Below are positions 8,048-16,889 of a stretch of DNA of 38,044 bases, piece after piece (position 1 is the first letter of the stretch; every line of letters starts with the position of its first letter). A program made the position numbers and the translations under genes. Origin of the DNA: Selenomonas sp. (GTDB lineage: Bacteria; Bacillota; Negativicutes; Selenomonadales; Selenomonadaceae); the NCBI RefSeq assembly GCF_022771645.1, contig NZ_JALFCU010000078.1:1-38044 (forward strand), in the 5' to 3' direction. The notes beneath the pieces were generated by a model, which saw only the letters and a list, made by a program, of their open reading frames with translations, was not told where the DNA came from and ran no database searches.

Positions 8048-8184
8048 GGATTCCCACTCCTTCGAATGTACGCAATTTTATGAGTTCTTATGTCTTTTCG
8101 ACATGCGGATGGAAAAAACCTGCTTTTGTATGGAAAGTTTTTGAAAACTTACCGTCCCCTTCGTCATGACCATCCAGCCATCCG

Positions 8185-8883
8185 TCACGTCCTACCTTCG
8201 CCACCCTTGCCGCCTCGCAAGCTCGGCACCTTCCCCCTAGGGGGAAGGCTTTTTTTGTTCCCATTCCACTCATACAATCCATCATACTCCACCCCCACGA
8301 ACCTCAGCGCCTTGCCAAGCACTTGGTCGACCTGGGCGACAAGGGTCGTGGCGTCGCTATAAAACGAGAGCATCGGCGGGACGATGGTGCAGCCTGCTTC
8401 GCTGGCGGCGAGGAGGTTTTTTAGATGGATGCGCGAGAGCGGCGTCTCGCGCGGCAGGAGCACGAGCGGGCGCGCTTCCTTCAGCGTGACATCGGCGGCG
8501 CGCAGCAGCAGGTTGTCGCTGTAGCCCGTGACGATCCCGGCGAGCGTCTTCATGCTGCACGGCGCGACGATCATGCCGGCGGTCGCAAATGTCCCGCTCG
8601 CGATGGCCGCGCCGAGGTCGTGCGCGTCATAGCTGACGTCCGCGAGGGCGCGTGCCTCGTCCGCCATGCGCCCCGCCTCGCGCCGCATCGCCTCCGCCGC
8701 GCCGTCCGTCACGACGAGATGCGTCTCGACATCCGGCACGCCGCGCAGGATTTCGAGCAACCGCACGCCCATCTCCGCGCCGCTCGCGCCCGAGATGCCG
8801 ACGACGATGCGGCGTTTCTTTTCCTTATCAAGAGCGCCAGCCATGCACTCCTGCACGGCCGGCGCTTTTTTCTCCGTCTGCAT
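8185..8883 (-). CDS. ubiX: UbiX-family flavin prenyltransferase with a repeat-derived C terminus
   Basis: A 232-aa flavoprotein of the UbiX/Pad1 family, which makes prenylated FMN for UbiD-type decarboxylases. Seen: VVGISGASGAEMGVRLLE at the N terminus, IVAPCSMKTLAGIVTGYSDN in the FMN-binding region, and RETPLSRIHLKNLLAASEAG near the active site. The start ATG at 8883 overlaps the stop of the upstream HAD gene (TGATG), showing coupling; a TTG one codon upstream is less likely. About the last 20 residues (from SLPPRGKVPSLRGGKGGEGR) are encoded by a copy of the dispersed palindromic repeat, so the protein is longer than the usual 190-200 residues. No ubiD homologue is seen in the window. Confidence 0.88.
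   Translation of the reverse strand: MQTEKKAPAVQECMAGALDKEKKRRIVVGISGASGAEMGVRLLEILRGVPDVETHLVVTDGAAEAMRREAGRMADEARALADVSYDAHDLGAAIASGTFATAGMIVAPCSMKTLAGIVTGYSDNLLLRAADVTLKEARPLVLLPRETPLSRIHLKNLLAASEAGCTIVPPMLSFYSDATTLVAQVDQVLGKALRFVGVEYDGLYEWNGNKKSLPPRGKVPSLRGGKGGEGRT
8190..8251. repeat. Dispersed palindromic repeat, copy forming the ubiX 3' end
   Basis: The core CCTTCCCCCTAGGGGGAAGG at 8229-8248 is a perfect palindrome, joined to the CCTTCGCCACCCTT arm shared by other copies. It is translated as the C terminus of the UbiX-like protein, stop codon included. Confidence 0.75.
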
Positions 8884-9650
8884 CAAAGATTCTCCATCAT
8901 CATCGCGCCGACGCTTTCATACACTTTTTTCGCATGGTCGCGCATGAATTTCGGCGCGGCCTTCACCGTGTAGCCGTGGTACGCCTCAATGGCCGGCAGG
9001 TCGTTCATGTCGTCGCCGATGACGAAGAGGTCCTCCGGCGCGATCTGCCAGCCCGTCGCCTTCAGCATGCGGTCGATGCCATGCTGCTTGTCGGCGCCCG
9101 CGAGATTCAGGTCGAGGTAGCCGCGGTTGATGTTGCCGACGAGGTCCGGGAATTTTTCGCAAGCAAGGCGTTCCATCTCCTGCGCGCCCTCGAGCGTCTC
9201 GCAGTTCATCGAGAGCTGCACGACGTCCTCGCGCGCCGCCGCCTTCTCGAGCGTCGTCTCCGGCATGCCCGGGATGCCGAGGCTCTCCGCCGGATTGCCG
9301 TGGATCGAGAGCGACTCCTCCTCCGTCACGACGAGCATCGGCGCGTCGCCGCGCTCGCGGATGAGGAAAAACAGCACGTCTGCGAGGAGGCTCTGCGGCA
9401 GGCAGACGCTCGAGAGGATATGGCGCTTCTTGTCCGCGATGACGGCGCCGTTGTTGCAGATGAGGAAGTCCGGCTCGAGCTCCGGATGCTTCGCGAGCTC
9501 GAGGCCGATGAGCGACAGCCCGCGGCCCGTGTTGATGCCGAACTTGTGCCCCGCCGCCTGCCACTTCATGACCGCGTCGATGTTCTCCTGCGGCACGTCG
9601 CCGCCGTACAGCGAAAACGTCCCGTCGAAATCGGTGGCTACGAGTTTCAT
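8883..9650 (-). CDS. HAD-superfamily phosphatase, Cof type
   Basis: A 255-aa hydrolase of the Cof/YbiV subgroup, which dephosphorylates sugar phosphates or other small phospho-metabolites. Motif I is ATDFDGTF (nucleophile Asp8), motif II is INTGRG near residue 40, and motif IV is VIGDDMNDLPAIEA near residue 216, with the C2-type cap between. It overlaps the start of the UbiX-like gene by one base, so the two are cotranslated; the functional link is unknown. The exact substrate cannot be deduced. Confidence 0.9.
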   Translation of the reverse strand: MKLVATDFDGTFSLYGGDVPQENIDAVMKWQAAGHKFGINTGRGLSLIGLELAKHPELEPDFLICNNGAVIADKKRHILSSVCLPQSLLADVLFFLIRERGDAPMLVVTEEESLSIHGNPAESLGIPGMPETTLEKAAAREDVVQLSMNCETLEGAQEMERLACEKFPDLVGNINRGYLDLNLAGADKQHGIDRMLKATGWQIAPEDLFVIGDDMNDLPAIEAYHGYTVKAAPKFMRDHAKKVYESVGAMMMENL

Positions 9651-9718
9651 TATTTATTTTTCATTCCTTTCCGATAAATATATATTGTTATGTAAATCAT
9701 ATAAAATTCAATTCAGCC

Positions 9719-9885
9719 GGGTGAGTGCTGATAGGGTGAGTTCGTCCCAGATTGCCGCAGATTTTTCGTCAGATCAAGGAGTCAAACCGCAAGACGTAGC
9801 AGAGCTACGTCGAGGATTTGACGACGCAGAGCTGACGGAAAAGATGCCGCAAGATGGGCGGACGAATCCCTGTCAGCACTCACCC
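9719..9885. repeat. MITE-like 167-bp inverted repeat
   Basis: Perfect 13-bp terminal inverted repeats (GGGTGAGTGCTGA at 9719-9731 and its complement at 9873-9885) and imperfect pairing throughout, converging on a central hairpin GACGTAGC-AGA-GCTACGTC at 9793-9811. The midpoint of the termini coincides with the midpoint of the central hairpin (9802). There is no reading frame inside that looks real. Its right end runs into the 3' end of the small gene at 9880 and supplies that gene's stop codon. Confidence 0.75.
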
Positions 9886-10098
9886 CACGACGGCATGCTC
9901 GGCCACGGCGCGCGCATCGAGCAGCGCCTGCTGGTAACCGGCCTGGTAGCCCTCCTCGGCGCGGCTGTCGGCGTAGTCACGCAAGAGCTCCATCATGTCG
10001 GCGAGCGGCTCCTCCGTCCAGCGGCTCATCGCGAAGAGCTCCCCGAGCTTGTTGATGCAGGCCAGCTCTTTCCCCTGCGTCTCCTTCGAAATCGTCAT
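9880..10098 (-). CDS. Small hypothetical protein
   Basis: A 72-aa acidic, predicted helical protein with segments LACINKLGELFAMSRWTEEP and EEGYQAGYQQALLDARAVAE. No known family was recognised. GGAGAAAGGA upstream of the ATG at 10098 supports translation. The stop codon lies within the right terminal repeat of the MITE-like element, so the original C terminus may have been replaced by the insertion. Confidence 0.65.
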   Translation of the reverse strand: MTISKETQGKELACINKLGELFAMSRWTEEPLADMMELLRDYADSRAEEGYQAGYQQALLDARAVAEHAVVG

Positions 10099-10315
10099 GC
10101 GATCGCGTCCTTTCTCCTGCTTATTTCATCATGCACGCGCAAAAAAAATGCGCACGCGGATGTTGTCTACGTAACGCTTTGAGTATACCATAGGAAAAAT
10201 TTCAATAACAGACTTGAAATTTTGCGAGGAACAAAATCCGCGCATGGAAAGCAGGAAAATCGACACATCGTCGAGTATTATAAAATATAGAAGAAGTTGC
10301 AAAGGAGGTCTTTTC

Positions 10316-11812
10316 ATGCGGCGCATTCCGCTTCCGTTCCATCATGCCGTCACGCTGCCGTTCGATCTCACGCGCCGCCGCCTCGTTGGCGCGGCGCTCG
10401 CCGCCGTCTTCGGCCTTGCGCTCGCGATCTTCCTCATGCTCGAGCTCCTGTCGTACGGCGCGGCCGGGATCTTCAACCAGGTCGCGGCGTCGCAGGACCT
10501 CCTGCGCGGCCATGTGCGCGTCGAAAAGCTCTTCGCGCACATCAACGGCCACGTGCGCTTCGAAGGGCTCGTCTGGACGGACGACGCTGGGAGTCCCGTG
10601 CTCATCGTGCCGGAGGGCGAGTTTTACGTGAAGCCCTGGGACGTCCTGACGGGCCATCTCTCCGCGCACTCGCTGACGAGCATCTCGCTGACGGACGCCG
10701 CCGTGTCGCTGCACATCCGGAACGACCCGCAGACGAAGAAGCCCGTCATCGATTTCGTCACGCCGTCGACGGAATTTTTCCAGATGATGGCCGCGCAGCC
10801 GCCGGCGAAAAAAATCAAAGGCCCGCAGCTCACACCCGAGGAACGCAAGGAACGTGCCGAGCGGGCGCGCGCGGCGCGCGAAGCGCAGATGGCGCGAGAG
10901 TGGAGCAATTTCAACCATACGGGCAAGCGCATTGACTGCGACCTCACGCTCCATCACGCGAAGGTCGAGATTGCCTACGAAAAGCGCCACTACCTCCTGC
11001 AGGGCGCGAACATGAACGCCGACCTCCACTCCGACGGCCTCACGACCATCGACCTCACGACCGGCGGCTTCGGCGGCACAATGATCGGCCACGGCGTCTC
11101 GACGAAAGGCACGATCGACTGCCGCAGCGCCTCCGTGCCCGAGGTCAACCTCTCGATCCTCGCGAGCGAGGTCGACCCGTCGTCTTTGGGCTTCGGCATG
11201 GACATCCACGACCCGATGACGCTGACGGCGCATTTCACAGGGCCGATCACGGGCCCTGCCGGCACGGGCGAAGTCCGCATGGCGGAGCTCCACATCCCGG
11301 GCCTCGCCTTCACCGATGTGAAGGGCACCGTCTCCTACCACGGCTCGACGCTCGATTTCACGGACGTCACGGCCGGCGTCTATGGCGGCAGCCTCGTGGC
11401 CGAGGGCACATACGACCTCGACTCGCGCGTCTACCATCTCGAGGGCCACGGCGAAAACCTCCAAGCCGCGAAGGCCCTCCCCGGCCAGCACCTCAAATGT
11501 TCCGTCACGCTCGACATCGCCATCGACTCGCAGGGCTCGCCGCAGCAGACTGTCACAAGCGGCACGTTCGTCAGTGGCCCCGGGTCATACCATATTTTAT
11601 TTTTTGACAAGCTCTCCGGTCGCTTCACGGACCGCTTCCACGATCTCCAGTTCTACGATGCCGACATCGAACTCGCCGGCGCACACGTCAAGACGGACAC
11701 GTTCCGTATCAAAAATAAAAAACTGACCCTCGCGCCCGTCTACGTCTACGACGAAAACGGGCAGCTGCTCATGGTGTATAACAAGGATGACAAGATTTTG
11801 CCGGAGACGTGA
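10316..11812 (+). CDS. AsmA-like envelope protein
   Basis: A 498-aa protein with a single N-terminal membrane segment (about residues 20-42, AALAAVFGLALAIFLMLELL) followed by a large beta-rich periplasmic region. The pattern RFEGLVWTD, VPEGEFYVKPWD, HSLTSISLTDAAVSLH and the later GTVSYHGSTLDFTDVTAGVY matches AsmA/TamB-type repeats, in which beta strands form an elongated groove for lipid transport between membranes. A charged helical stretch (residues about 155-190, PEERKERAERARAAREAQ) interrupts it. The start is fixed by AAAGGAGG at 10301-10308; the reading frame extends further upstream but without a site. It supports a diderm host. The specific AsmA subfamily is not assigned. Confidence 0.8.
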   Translation: MRRIPLPFHHAVTLPFDLTRRRLVGAALAAVFGLALAIFLMLELLSYGAAGIFNQVAASQDLLRGHVRVEKLFAHINGHVRFEGLVWTDDAGSPVLIVPEGEFYVKPWDVLTGHLSAHSLTSISLTDAAVSLHIRNDPQTKKPVIDFVTPSTEFFQMMAAQPPAKKIKGPQLTPEERKERAERARAAREAQMAREWSNFNHTGKRIDCDLTLHHAKVEIAYEKRHYLLQGANMNADLHSDGLTTIDLTTGGFGGTMIGHGVSTKGTIDCRSASVPEVNLSILASEVDPSSLGFGMDIHDPMTLTAHFTGPITGPAGTGEVRMAELHIPGLAFTDVKGTVSYHGSTLDFTDVTAGVYGGSLVAEGTYDLDSRVYHLEGHGENLQAAKALPGQHLKCSVTLDIAIDSQGSPQQTVTSGTFVSGPGSYHILFFDKLSGRFTDRFHDLQFYDADIELAGAHVKTDTFRIKNKKLTLAPVYVYDENGQLLMVYNKDDKILPET

Positions 11813-11871
11813 TGCCTGCCGGCAGGCACAAAACAGGGATTATTGACTCAACTTTATTCGTATTCGTTACG

Positions 11872-11934
11872 CCGTACCTCCGACACCCTCTCCACCGCTT
11901 CGCGGTCCCCCTCTCCCGTAGGGAGAGGCTGCTG
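11872..11934. repeat. Dispersed palindromic repeat copy
   Basis: Core CCTCTCCCGTAGGGAGAGG at 11910-11928, preceded by the CCTCCGACACCCTCTCC arm and followed by GCTGCTGTATGAGTTACGATCGCAA, the conserved outer flank in reverse orientation. It lies between the convergent AsmA-like and GGDEF-PAS genes. Confidence 0.7.
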
Positions 11935-11990
11935 TATGAGTTACGATCGCAATCTTATGAAACCACTCCAGTAAATGTAACCGCCCCTCT

Positions 11991-12713
11991 TCACCCTCCC
12001 TCTTCTTCCACGATCACCGCATAATACACCGCCCCGTGGTACGGGCTCGATTTCAAGCGCGTGATGGCGCGGACGGGTTGGAGGCGGTCGTCTTTCGTGC
12101 GGATGCGGCAGCGGGTGGAGGCCTTGTGGTCGGCGGCCGTCACAGTCTTTGCCTGGATCTCCGCCTGCGCCTGCGTGCGGCCGGCGGGATCGAGGAGGTA
12201 CGGGAACGCGCCGCGCGTGTAGGCCATGAAGTCATCTAATCCATCGCAGCCGCAGAGGCGGACGAGCGCGTCGTTCGCGTAGAGGATCTGGCCGTCCGTC
12301 GCCTTGCAGACGAGGATCGCGCCCGGGAGATTCTGGCTGATGTCGCGCAGGCTGAACGAGAGCTTCGCGCGGTCGACCTGCTCCTGCTCCGCCGCGTAGC
12401 GCGAAAAGCCGTTCTTGCCCTTGAGCTTCGTCGCGTAGAGCGCGGCGTCCGCCGTGCGCATGAGCTCCGAGACGCCCTGCGCCTGGTCGGGGTACGAGAC
12501 GTAGCCGAGCGAGATTGTGAACGATTGCTTGATGTCGTTAAATATATAATGTTGTGGCCTCCCCGTCAGCTGCGTCAGAAGGTCGTGCGCCTCTGCTGCC
12601 GCCTGCACGACGGCATACACGCCTGCCGCGCCCATCGTGAGGCCGAGGAGCGTCAGCGACCCGAGGCAGAGCGCCAAAATTTTCCCGCGCAAACCATGCA
12701 GCACATCGAACAT
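11991..12713 (-). pseudogene. GGDEF-PAS protein lacking the GGDEF core
   Basis: About 240 aa: an N-terminal membrane segment (ILALCLGSLTLLGLTMGAAG), then the opening of a GGDEF domain (HDLLTQLTGR, compare DPLTGLxNR) joined directly to its C-terminal half (FTISLGYVSYPD, ADAALYATKLKGKNGFSRY), then a PAS-like domain (GAILVCKATDGQILYANDAL). The segment that should hold the GGDEF active motif and substrate-binding residues is missing, by an in-frame deletion of very roughly 90 residues near 12525-12550. It cannot be an active diguanylate cyclase. It may still be expressed as a sensor. The start is uncertain: ATG at 12713 has AAAGGA upstream, and alternatives lie at 12725 and 12755. Confidence 0.7.
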
Positions 12714-12846
12714 CGCCGTCGCCATCCTTTTCAAACGTTTTCTTATTTGAAACATTCGCGGCGCGTGCAAAAATTCCTGCTATGCGCCAGTAAAAAAGGT
12801 GCGTGCGCGTTCCTGCGCTTTTCCGCTTTTTTTCATCGAAAAATGA

Positions 12847-12875
12847 TTGACTTTGACGGAGTTTGATGATATACT
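12847..12875 (+). promoter_or_regulatory. Promoter of the fructose operon
   Basis: TTGACT at 12847-12852 and TATACT at 12870-12875 with a 17-nt spacer, about 90 bp before fruR. Downstream lies AATTGAACGGATTTGAAAG, a possible repeated operator for FruR, which is only a suggestion. Confidence 0.75.
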
Positions 12876-12962
12876 GCGAAGTAACAAACGAGTTGTGACA
12901 GAATGTGCACGACTTCAATTGAACGGATTTGAAAGAACTTCAGGGATAAGGAAGGGATTTCC

Positions 12963-13709
12963 ATGCTGACGGAAGAGCGATACGCTGCGATCCTCCGCAT
13001 CCTCGCGGAGAAGAAAGCCGTGACGGTGCAGGAGCTCACGCGCGCCCTCGACGCCTCGGAGTCGACCGTGCGCCGCGACCTCACGGCGCTCCACAGGAGC
13101 GGCCGCCTGTACAAGGTCTACGGCGGCGCGACGAGCATCGACAACAACTATTCCTCGAACGAAGAAGACATGCGCACGAAGCGCGAGAAGAACAAGGAAG
13201 ACAAGATCATCATCGCGCGCCGCGCGGCATCGCTCATCCGGCGCGGGGATTTCGTCTACCTCGACGCCGGCACGACGACGCTGCACATGATTGATTTCAT
13301 CACGGAGCCGTCGGCCGTCTTCGTCACGAACGGCATGCCGCACGCGCTGAAGCTCGCGGAGCGCGGCTTCAAGACGTTCATCCTCGGCGGCCGCATGAAG
13401 GACACGACGGAGGCCGTCATCGGCACGGAGGCGCTCTCCATGCTCTCCGTCTACAATTTCACGCGCGGCTTCTTCGGCGCGAACGGCATCAGCATCGACT
13501 CCGGCTACTCGACGCCGGACGCGCCCGAGGGCCTCGTGAAGAAGACGGCGCTCCAGCGCTGCACGCACGCCTACATCCTCGCGGACAGCTCGAAATTCAA
13601 CAAGATCTACCCGATCACGTTCGCATCGCTCCCCGACGCGACAATCCTCACGGACCGCCTCGAGGACAAGAAATACCGCGACTACACAACGATTTTAGAA
13701 GGAGAATGA
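12963..13709 (+). CDS. fruR: DeoR-family regulator of fructose utilisation
   Basis: A 248-aa DeoR/GlpR-type regulator. The N-terminal winged helix carries the family signature: LTEERYAAILRILAEKKAVT then ELTRALDASESTVRRDLTAL; the C-terminal sugar-phosphate sensor domain has DAGTTTLHM and FFGANGI. It most likely responds to fructose 1-phosphate and controls the operon it heads, as in other Firmicutes. AAGGAAGGG precedes the ATG. One base separates its stop codon from the fruK start. Confidence 0.9.
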   Translation: MLTEERYAAILRILAEKKAVTVQELTRALDASESTVRRDLTALHRSGRLYKVYGGATSIDNNYSSNEEDMRTKREKNKEDKIIIARRAASLIRRGDFVYLDAGTTTLHMIDFITEPSAVFVTNGMPHALKLAERGFKTFILGGRMKDTTEAVIGTEALSMLSVYNFTRGFFGANGISIDSGYSTPDAPEGLVKKTALQRCTHAYILADSSKFNKIYPITFASLPDATILTDRLEDKKYRDYTTILEGE

Positions 13710-13710
13710 C

Positions 13711-14619
13711 ATGATCTACACCGTCACCTTCAATCCGTCGCTCGACTACATCATGCGCATGGATCACTTCGAGGCCGGCGCGATCAACCGCGTCAGCTAC
13801 GAGCACGTCCTCGCCGGCGGCAAGGGCATCAACGTCTCGATTGTGTTGCACAACCTCGGCCACGAGAGCACGGCGCTCGGCTTCGTCGCCGGCTTCACGG
13901 GCGATGAGATTGAGCGGCAGCTCGACGACTTCCCCGTCAAGCACGACTTCGTTCGTTTGAAAGAAGGCTTTTCGCGCATCAATGTGAAAGCGAAAGCCGA
14001 TAACGAGACGGAAATCAACGGCCAGGGCCCCGACATCAGTGAGGCGGCGCAACAGGAACTCTTCGCAAAGCTCGACCGCCTCGGCGCGGGCGATACGCTC
14101 GTCCTCGCCGGCTCGATCCCGAAGACGCTGCCGGACGACATCTACGAGCGCATCATGGAGCGCCTCGATGGCCGCGGCATCCGCATCGTCGTTGACGCGG
14201 AGAAAAAGCTGCTCCTCAACGTGCTCAAATACCATCCGTTCCTCATCAAGCCGAACAACCACGAGCTCGGCGACATGTTCGGCGTGAAATTGACGACGGA
14301 CGAGGAAATCGTGACGTACGCGAAGAAGCTCCAGGAAAAAGGCGCACAAAACGTGCTGATTTCCATGGCCGGCGACGGTGCCATCCTCCTCACGGCGGAT
14401 GGCAAGCACTACAAGAGCCCCGCGCCGAAAGGCCATCTCGTCAACTCCGTTGGCGCCGGCGACAGCATGGTCGCGGGCTTCCTCACCGGCTGCATCGAGC
14501 ACGACGACAACCTCGAAGAGGCGTTCTACCTCGGCGTCGCCACCGGCTCCGCCTCCGCGTTCAGCGAAAACCTGGCGACAAGGCCGGAGGTCGAGGGGCT
14601 GCTGAAGACGATCCGGTAA
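13711..14619 (+). CDS. fruK: 1-phosphofructokinase
   Basis: A 302-aa PfkB-family kinase converting fructose 1-phosphate to fructose 1,6-bisphosphate. The N-terminal signature is TFNPSLDYIM and LAGGKGINVS; the C-terminal PfkB signature with catalytic Asp is VNSVGAGDSMVAGFLTG. AAGGAG at 13699-13704 lies inside the end of fruR, so the two genes are translated together. Membership of the operon with fruR and the PTS transporter fixes the substrate as fructose 1-phosphate rather than tagatose 6-phosphate. Confidence 0.95.
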   Translation: MIYTVTFNPSLDYIMRMDHFEAGAINRVSYEHVLAGGKGINVSIVLHNLGHESTALGFVAGFTGDEIERQLDDFPVKHDFVRLKEGFSRINVKAKADNETEINGQGPDISEAAQQELFAKLDRLGAGDTLVLAGSIPKTLPDDIYERIMERLDGRGIRIVVDAEKKLLLNVLKYHPFLIKPNNHELGDMFGVKLTTDEEIVTYAKKLQEKGAQNVLISMAGDGAILLTADGKHYKSPAPKGHLVNSVGAGDSMVAGFLTGCIEHDDNLEEAFYLGVATGSASAFSENLATRPEVEGLLKTIR

Positions 14620-14670
14620 AAACGTAGCGGATACGATGCTGTTTCATCCATTGCCGAACGTGACAGCTAT

Positions 14671-14734
14671 AGCAGCCTTCCCCCCAGGGGGAAGGTGGCG
14701 GCCGCAGGCCGACGGAAAGGGTGGCGGAGGTAGG
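14671..14734. repeat. Dispersed palindromic repeat copy between fruK and fruA
   Basis: Core CCTTCCCCCCAGGGGGAAGG with the GGAAAGGGTGGCGGAGGTAG arm. It is transcribed within the fru operon and may change the relative levels of fruK and fruA. Further on, ATGTTAT and ATAACAT form an inverted repeat at 14814-14832 that could be an operator. Confidence 0.75.
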
Positions 14735-14887
14735 TCGTTTCGCAATTTGTCACGCTCGGCAACAGATAGATACGTCAATCTTATCCGTTACATTCCAATA
14801 TCCATTACTACGTATGTTATCTTCTATAACATAAATTATTTAGGGGAATCATTCAACAACTAGGGAAAAAAGGGAGTATCACACACA

Positions 14888-16780
14888 ATGAGAATCACCG
14901 ATCTCCTCAAGTCCGAGAGCATCGAGCTCGGCGCTGCGCCTGCGAGCAAGCAGGCGGCCATCGACCAGCTTGCGGACCTCATGGAAAAAGGCGGCAACCT
15001 CGTCGACAAAGCACAGTACAAGAAGGACGTCCTCGCGCGCGAGCAAGAGGGCACGACGGGGCTCGGCGACGGCCTCGCGACGCCGCATGCGAAATCGGCG
15101 GGCGTCAAAGCCGCCGGCCTTGCGGCCATGACCGTGCCGCAGGGCTGCGACTACGACTCCATGGACGGCAAGCCGTCGCGCCTCTTCTTCATGATCGCCG
15201 CGCCCGAGGGCGCGAACGACGAGCATCTGACGATCCTGCAGAAGCTCGCGACGATGATCATGGACGACGACTTCAAGGAAGCGCTCATCGCAGCGAAGAC
15301 GAAGGACGAGTTCCTGCAGATCATCGACCAGAAAGAAGACGGCAAATTCGTCGGCAAGGGCGCCGCGAACGTCACCACGACGGCCGACCACATCCAGATC
15401 CTCGCCGTCACGGCCTGCCCGACGGGCATCGCCCACACGTTCATGGCGGCCGAGAGCCTCGAGCAGCACGCGAAGAAGCGCGGCATCTCCATCAAGGTCG
15501 AGACGAACGGCTCCGGCGGCGCGAAGAACGTCCTGACGTCCGCCGAAATCGCGAAAGCCGACGGCATCATCATCGCGGCGGACAAGAACGTCGCCATGAG
15601 CCGTTTTGACGGCAAGCACGTCGTCATCACGAAAGTCGCGGACGGCATCAACAAGGCCGACCAGCTCATCGACCAGGCGCTCTCCGGCAGCGCACCCGTC
15701 TATCACGCCAATGGCTCGGACGCGGCGGAAGGCGCGGCGGACGTCGCGGGCGAGAGCATCGGCCGCCAGATCTACAAGCACCTCATGAACGGCGTCAGCC
15801 ACATGCTGCCGTTCGTCGTCGGCGGCGGCATCCTCATCGCCCTCGCGTTCCTGCTCGATGACTACTCCATCGATCCGAAGAACTTCGGCTCGAACACGCC
15901 GACCGCGAAATTCTTCAAAGACATCGGCGGCGCGGCCTTCGGCTTCATGCTGCCGGTCCTCGCAGGCTTCATCTCCATGTCGATTGCCGACCGTCCGGGC
16001 CTCGCCGTCGGCTTCGTCGGCGGCGCGCTCGCCGGCACGACGGGCTCCGGCTTCCTCGGCGCGCTCCTTGCGGGCTTCGTCGGCGGCTGGGTCGTCAACA
16101 AGCTCAAGGCCGCATCGAAGTGCCTCCCCGAGTCCCTCGAAGGCATCAAGCCGATGCTCATCTATCCGTTCTTCGGCATCCTCATCATGGGCGCGATCAT
16201 GATGTTCATCATCGCCCCGCCGGTCTCCGCGCTGAACGGCTGGATGGTTGACACGCTGAAAAACATGGATCCCTCCGCGCGCATCTTCATGGGCATCATC
16301 GTCGGCGGCATGATGGCCGTCGACATGGGCGGCCCGATCAACAAGGCGGCGTACGTCACGGGCACGGGCCTGCTCGCCTCGGGCGAGTTCCACGTCATGG
16401 CGGCCGTCATGGCCGGCGGCATGGTTCCGCCGCTCGCCATCGCCCTCTCCACGACGTTCTTCAAGAACCGTTACACGGAAAGCGAGCAGAAAGCCGGCAT
16501 CACGAACTACGTCATGGGCCTCTCGTTCATCACGGAAGGCGCCATCCCGTTCGCCGCGGCTGACCCGGTCCGCGTCATCCCGTCCCTCATCGTCGGCTCC
16601 GCGACGGCCGGCGCGCTCTCCATGGCGTTCGACTGCACGCTCCGCGCCCCGCACGGCGGCATCTTCGTCGTCCCGACGATCGGCAACCCCGCGATGTATC
16701 TGCTCGCCATCGTCATCGGCGCCATCGTCGGCTGCGCGATTCTCTCCGTGCTCAAGAAGCCGTTGCAGGAAAACGCGTAA
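14888..16780 (+). CDS. fruA: Fructose-specific PTS enzyme IIABC
   Basis: A 630-aa fused transporter that imports fructose and phosphorylates it at C1. Domain order is A-B-C. EIIA occupies residues 1-150, with phospho-His67 in GLGDGLATPHAKS. EIIB covers about 168-265, with phospho-Cys177 in LAVTACPTGIAHTFMAAE. EIIC covers 290-630 as a series of membrane segments with GSGFLGALLAGFVGGW, MGGPINKAAYVTG and FITEGAIPFAAADP. Length and order match Firmicute FruA. GGGAG lies 11 nt before the ATG, slightly far. A 268-bp gap with a repeat separates it from fruK, and a terminator follows. Confidence 0.95.
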   Translation: MRITDLLKSESIELGAAPASKQAAIDQLADLMEKGGNLVDKAQYKKDVLAREQEGTTGLGDGLATPHAKSAGVKAAGLAAMTVPQGCDYDSMDGKPSRLFFMIAAPEGANDEHLTILQKLATMIMDDDFKEALIAAKTKDEFLQIIDQKEDGKFVGKGAANVTTTADHIQILAVTACPTGIAHTFMAAESLEQHAKKRGISIKVETNGSGGAKNVLTSAEIAKADGIIIAADKNVAMSRFDGKHVVITKVADGINKADQLIDQALSGSAPVYHANGSDAAEGAADVAGESIGRQIYKHLMNGVSHMLPFVVGGGILIALAFLLDDYSIDPKNFGSNTPTAKFFKDIGGAAFGFMLPVLAGFISMSIADRPGLAVGFVGGALAGTTGSGFLGALLAGFVGGWVVNKLKAASKCLPESLEGIKPMLIYPFFGILIMGAIMMFIIAPPVSALNGWMVDTLKNMDPSARIFMGIIVGGMMAVDMGGPINKAAYVTGTGLLASGEFHVMAAVMAGGMVPPLAIALSTTFFKNRYTESEQKAGITNYVMGLSFITEGAIPFAAADPVRVIPSLIVGSATAGALSMAFDCTLRAPHGGIFVVPTIGNPAMYLLAIVIGAIVGCAILSVLKKPLQENA

Positions 16781-16809
16781 GCACACGACAAAAATCATTT
16801 CTTGAAATC

Positions 16810-16846
16810 AAAAGAACCTCTCCGCGCCAGCAGAGAGGTTCTTTTT
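16810..16846. terminator. Terminator of the fru operon, bidirectional
   Basis: AAAGAACCTCTC pairs with GAGAGGTTCTTT around an 11-nt loop, followed by TTG on the plus strand. It can serve convergent nagZ as well. Confidence 0.85.
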
Positions 16847-16889
16847 GTATGCATCATGCATATCGCTATTTTATTTTTGATACATGCGT

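Noticed and set aside
11814..11829. Palindrome TGCCTGCCGGCAGGCA as a terminator of the AsmA-like gene
   Set aside because: No T tract follows and the loop would be zero; recorded only as a palindrome.
14879..16798. Minus-strand open frame of 639 codons
   Set aside because: Antisense shadow of fruA, rich in Arg, Asp and Ala, without domain features.
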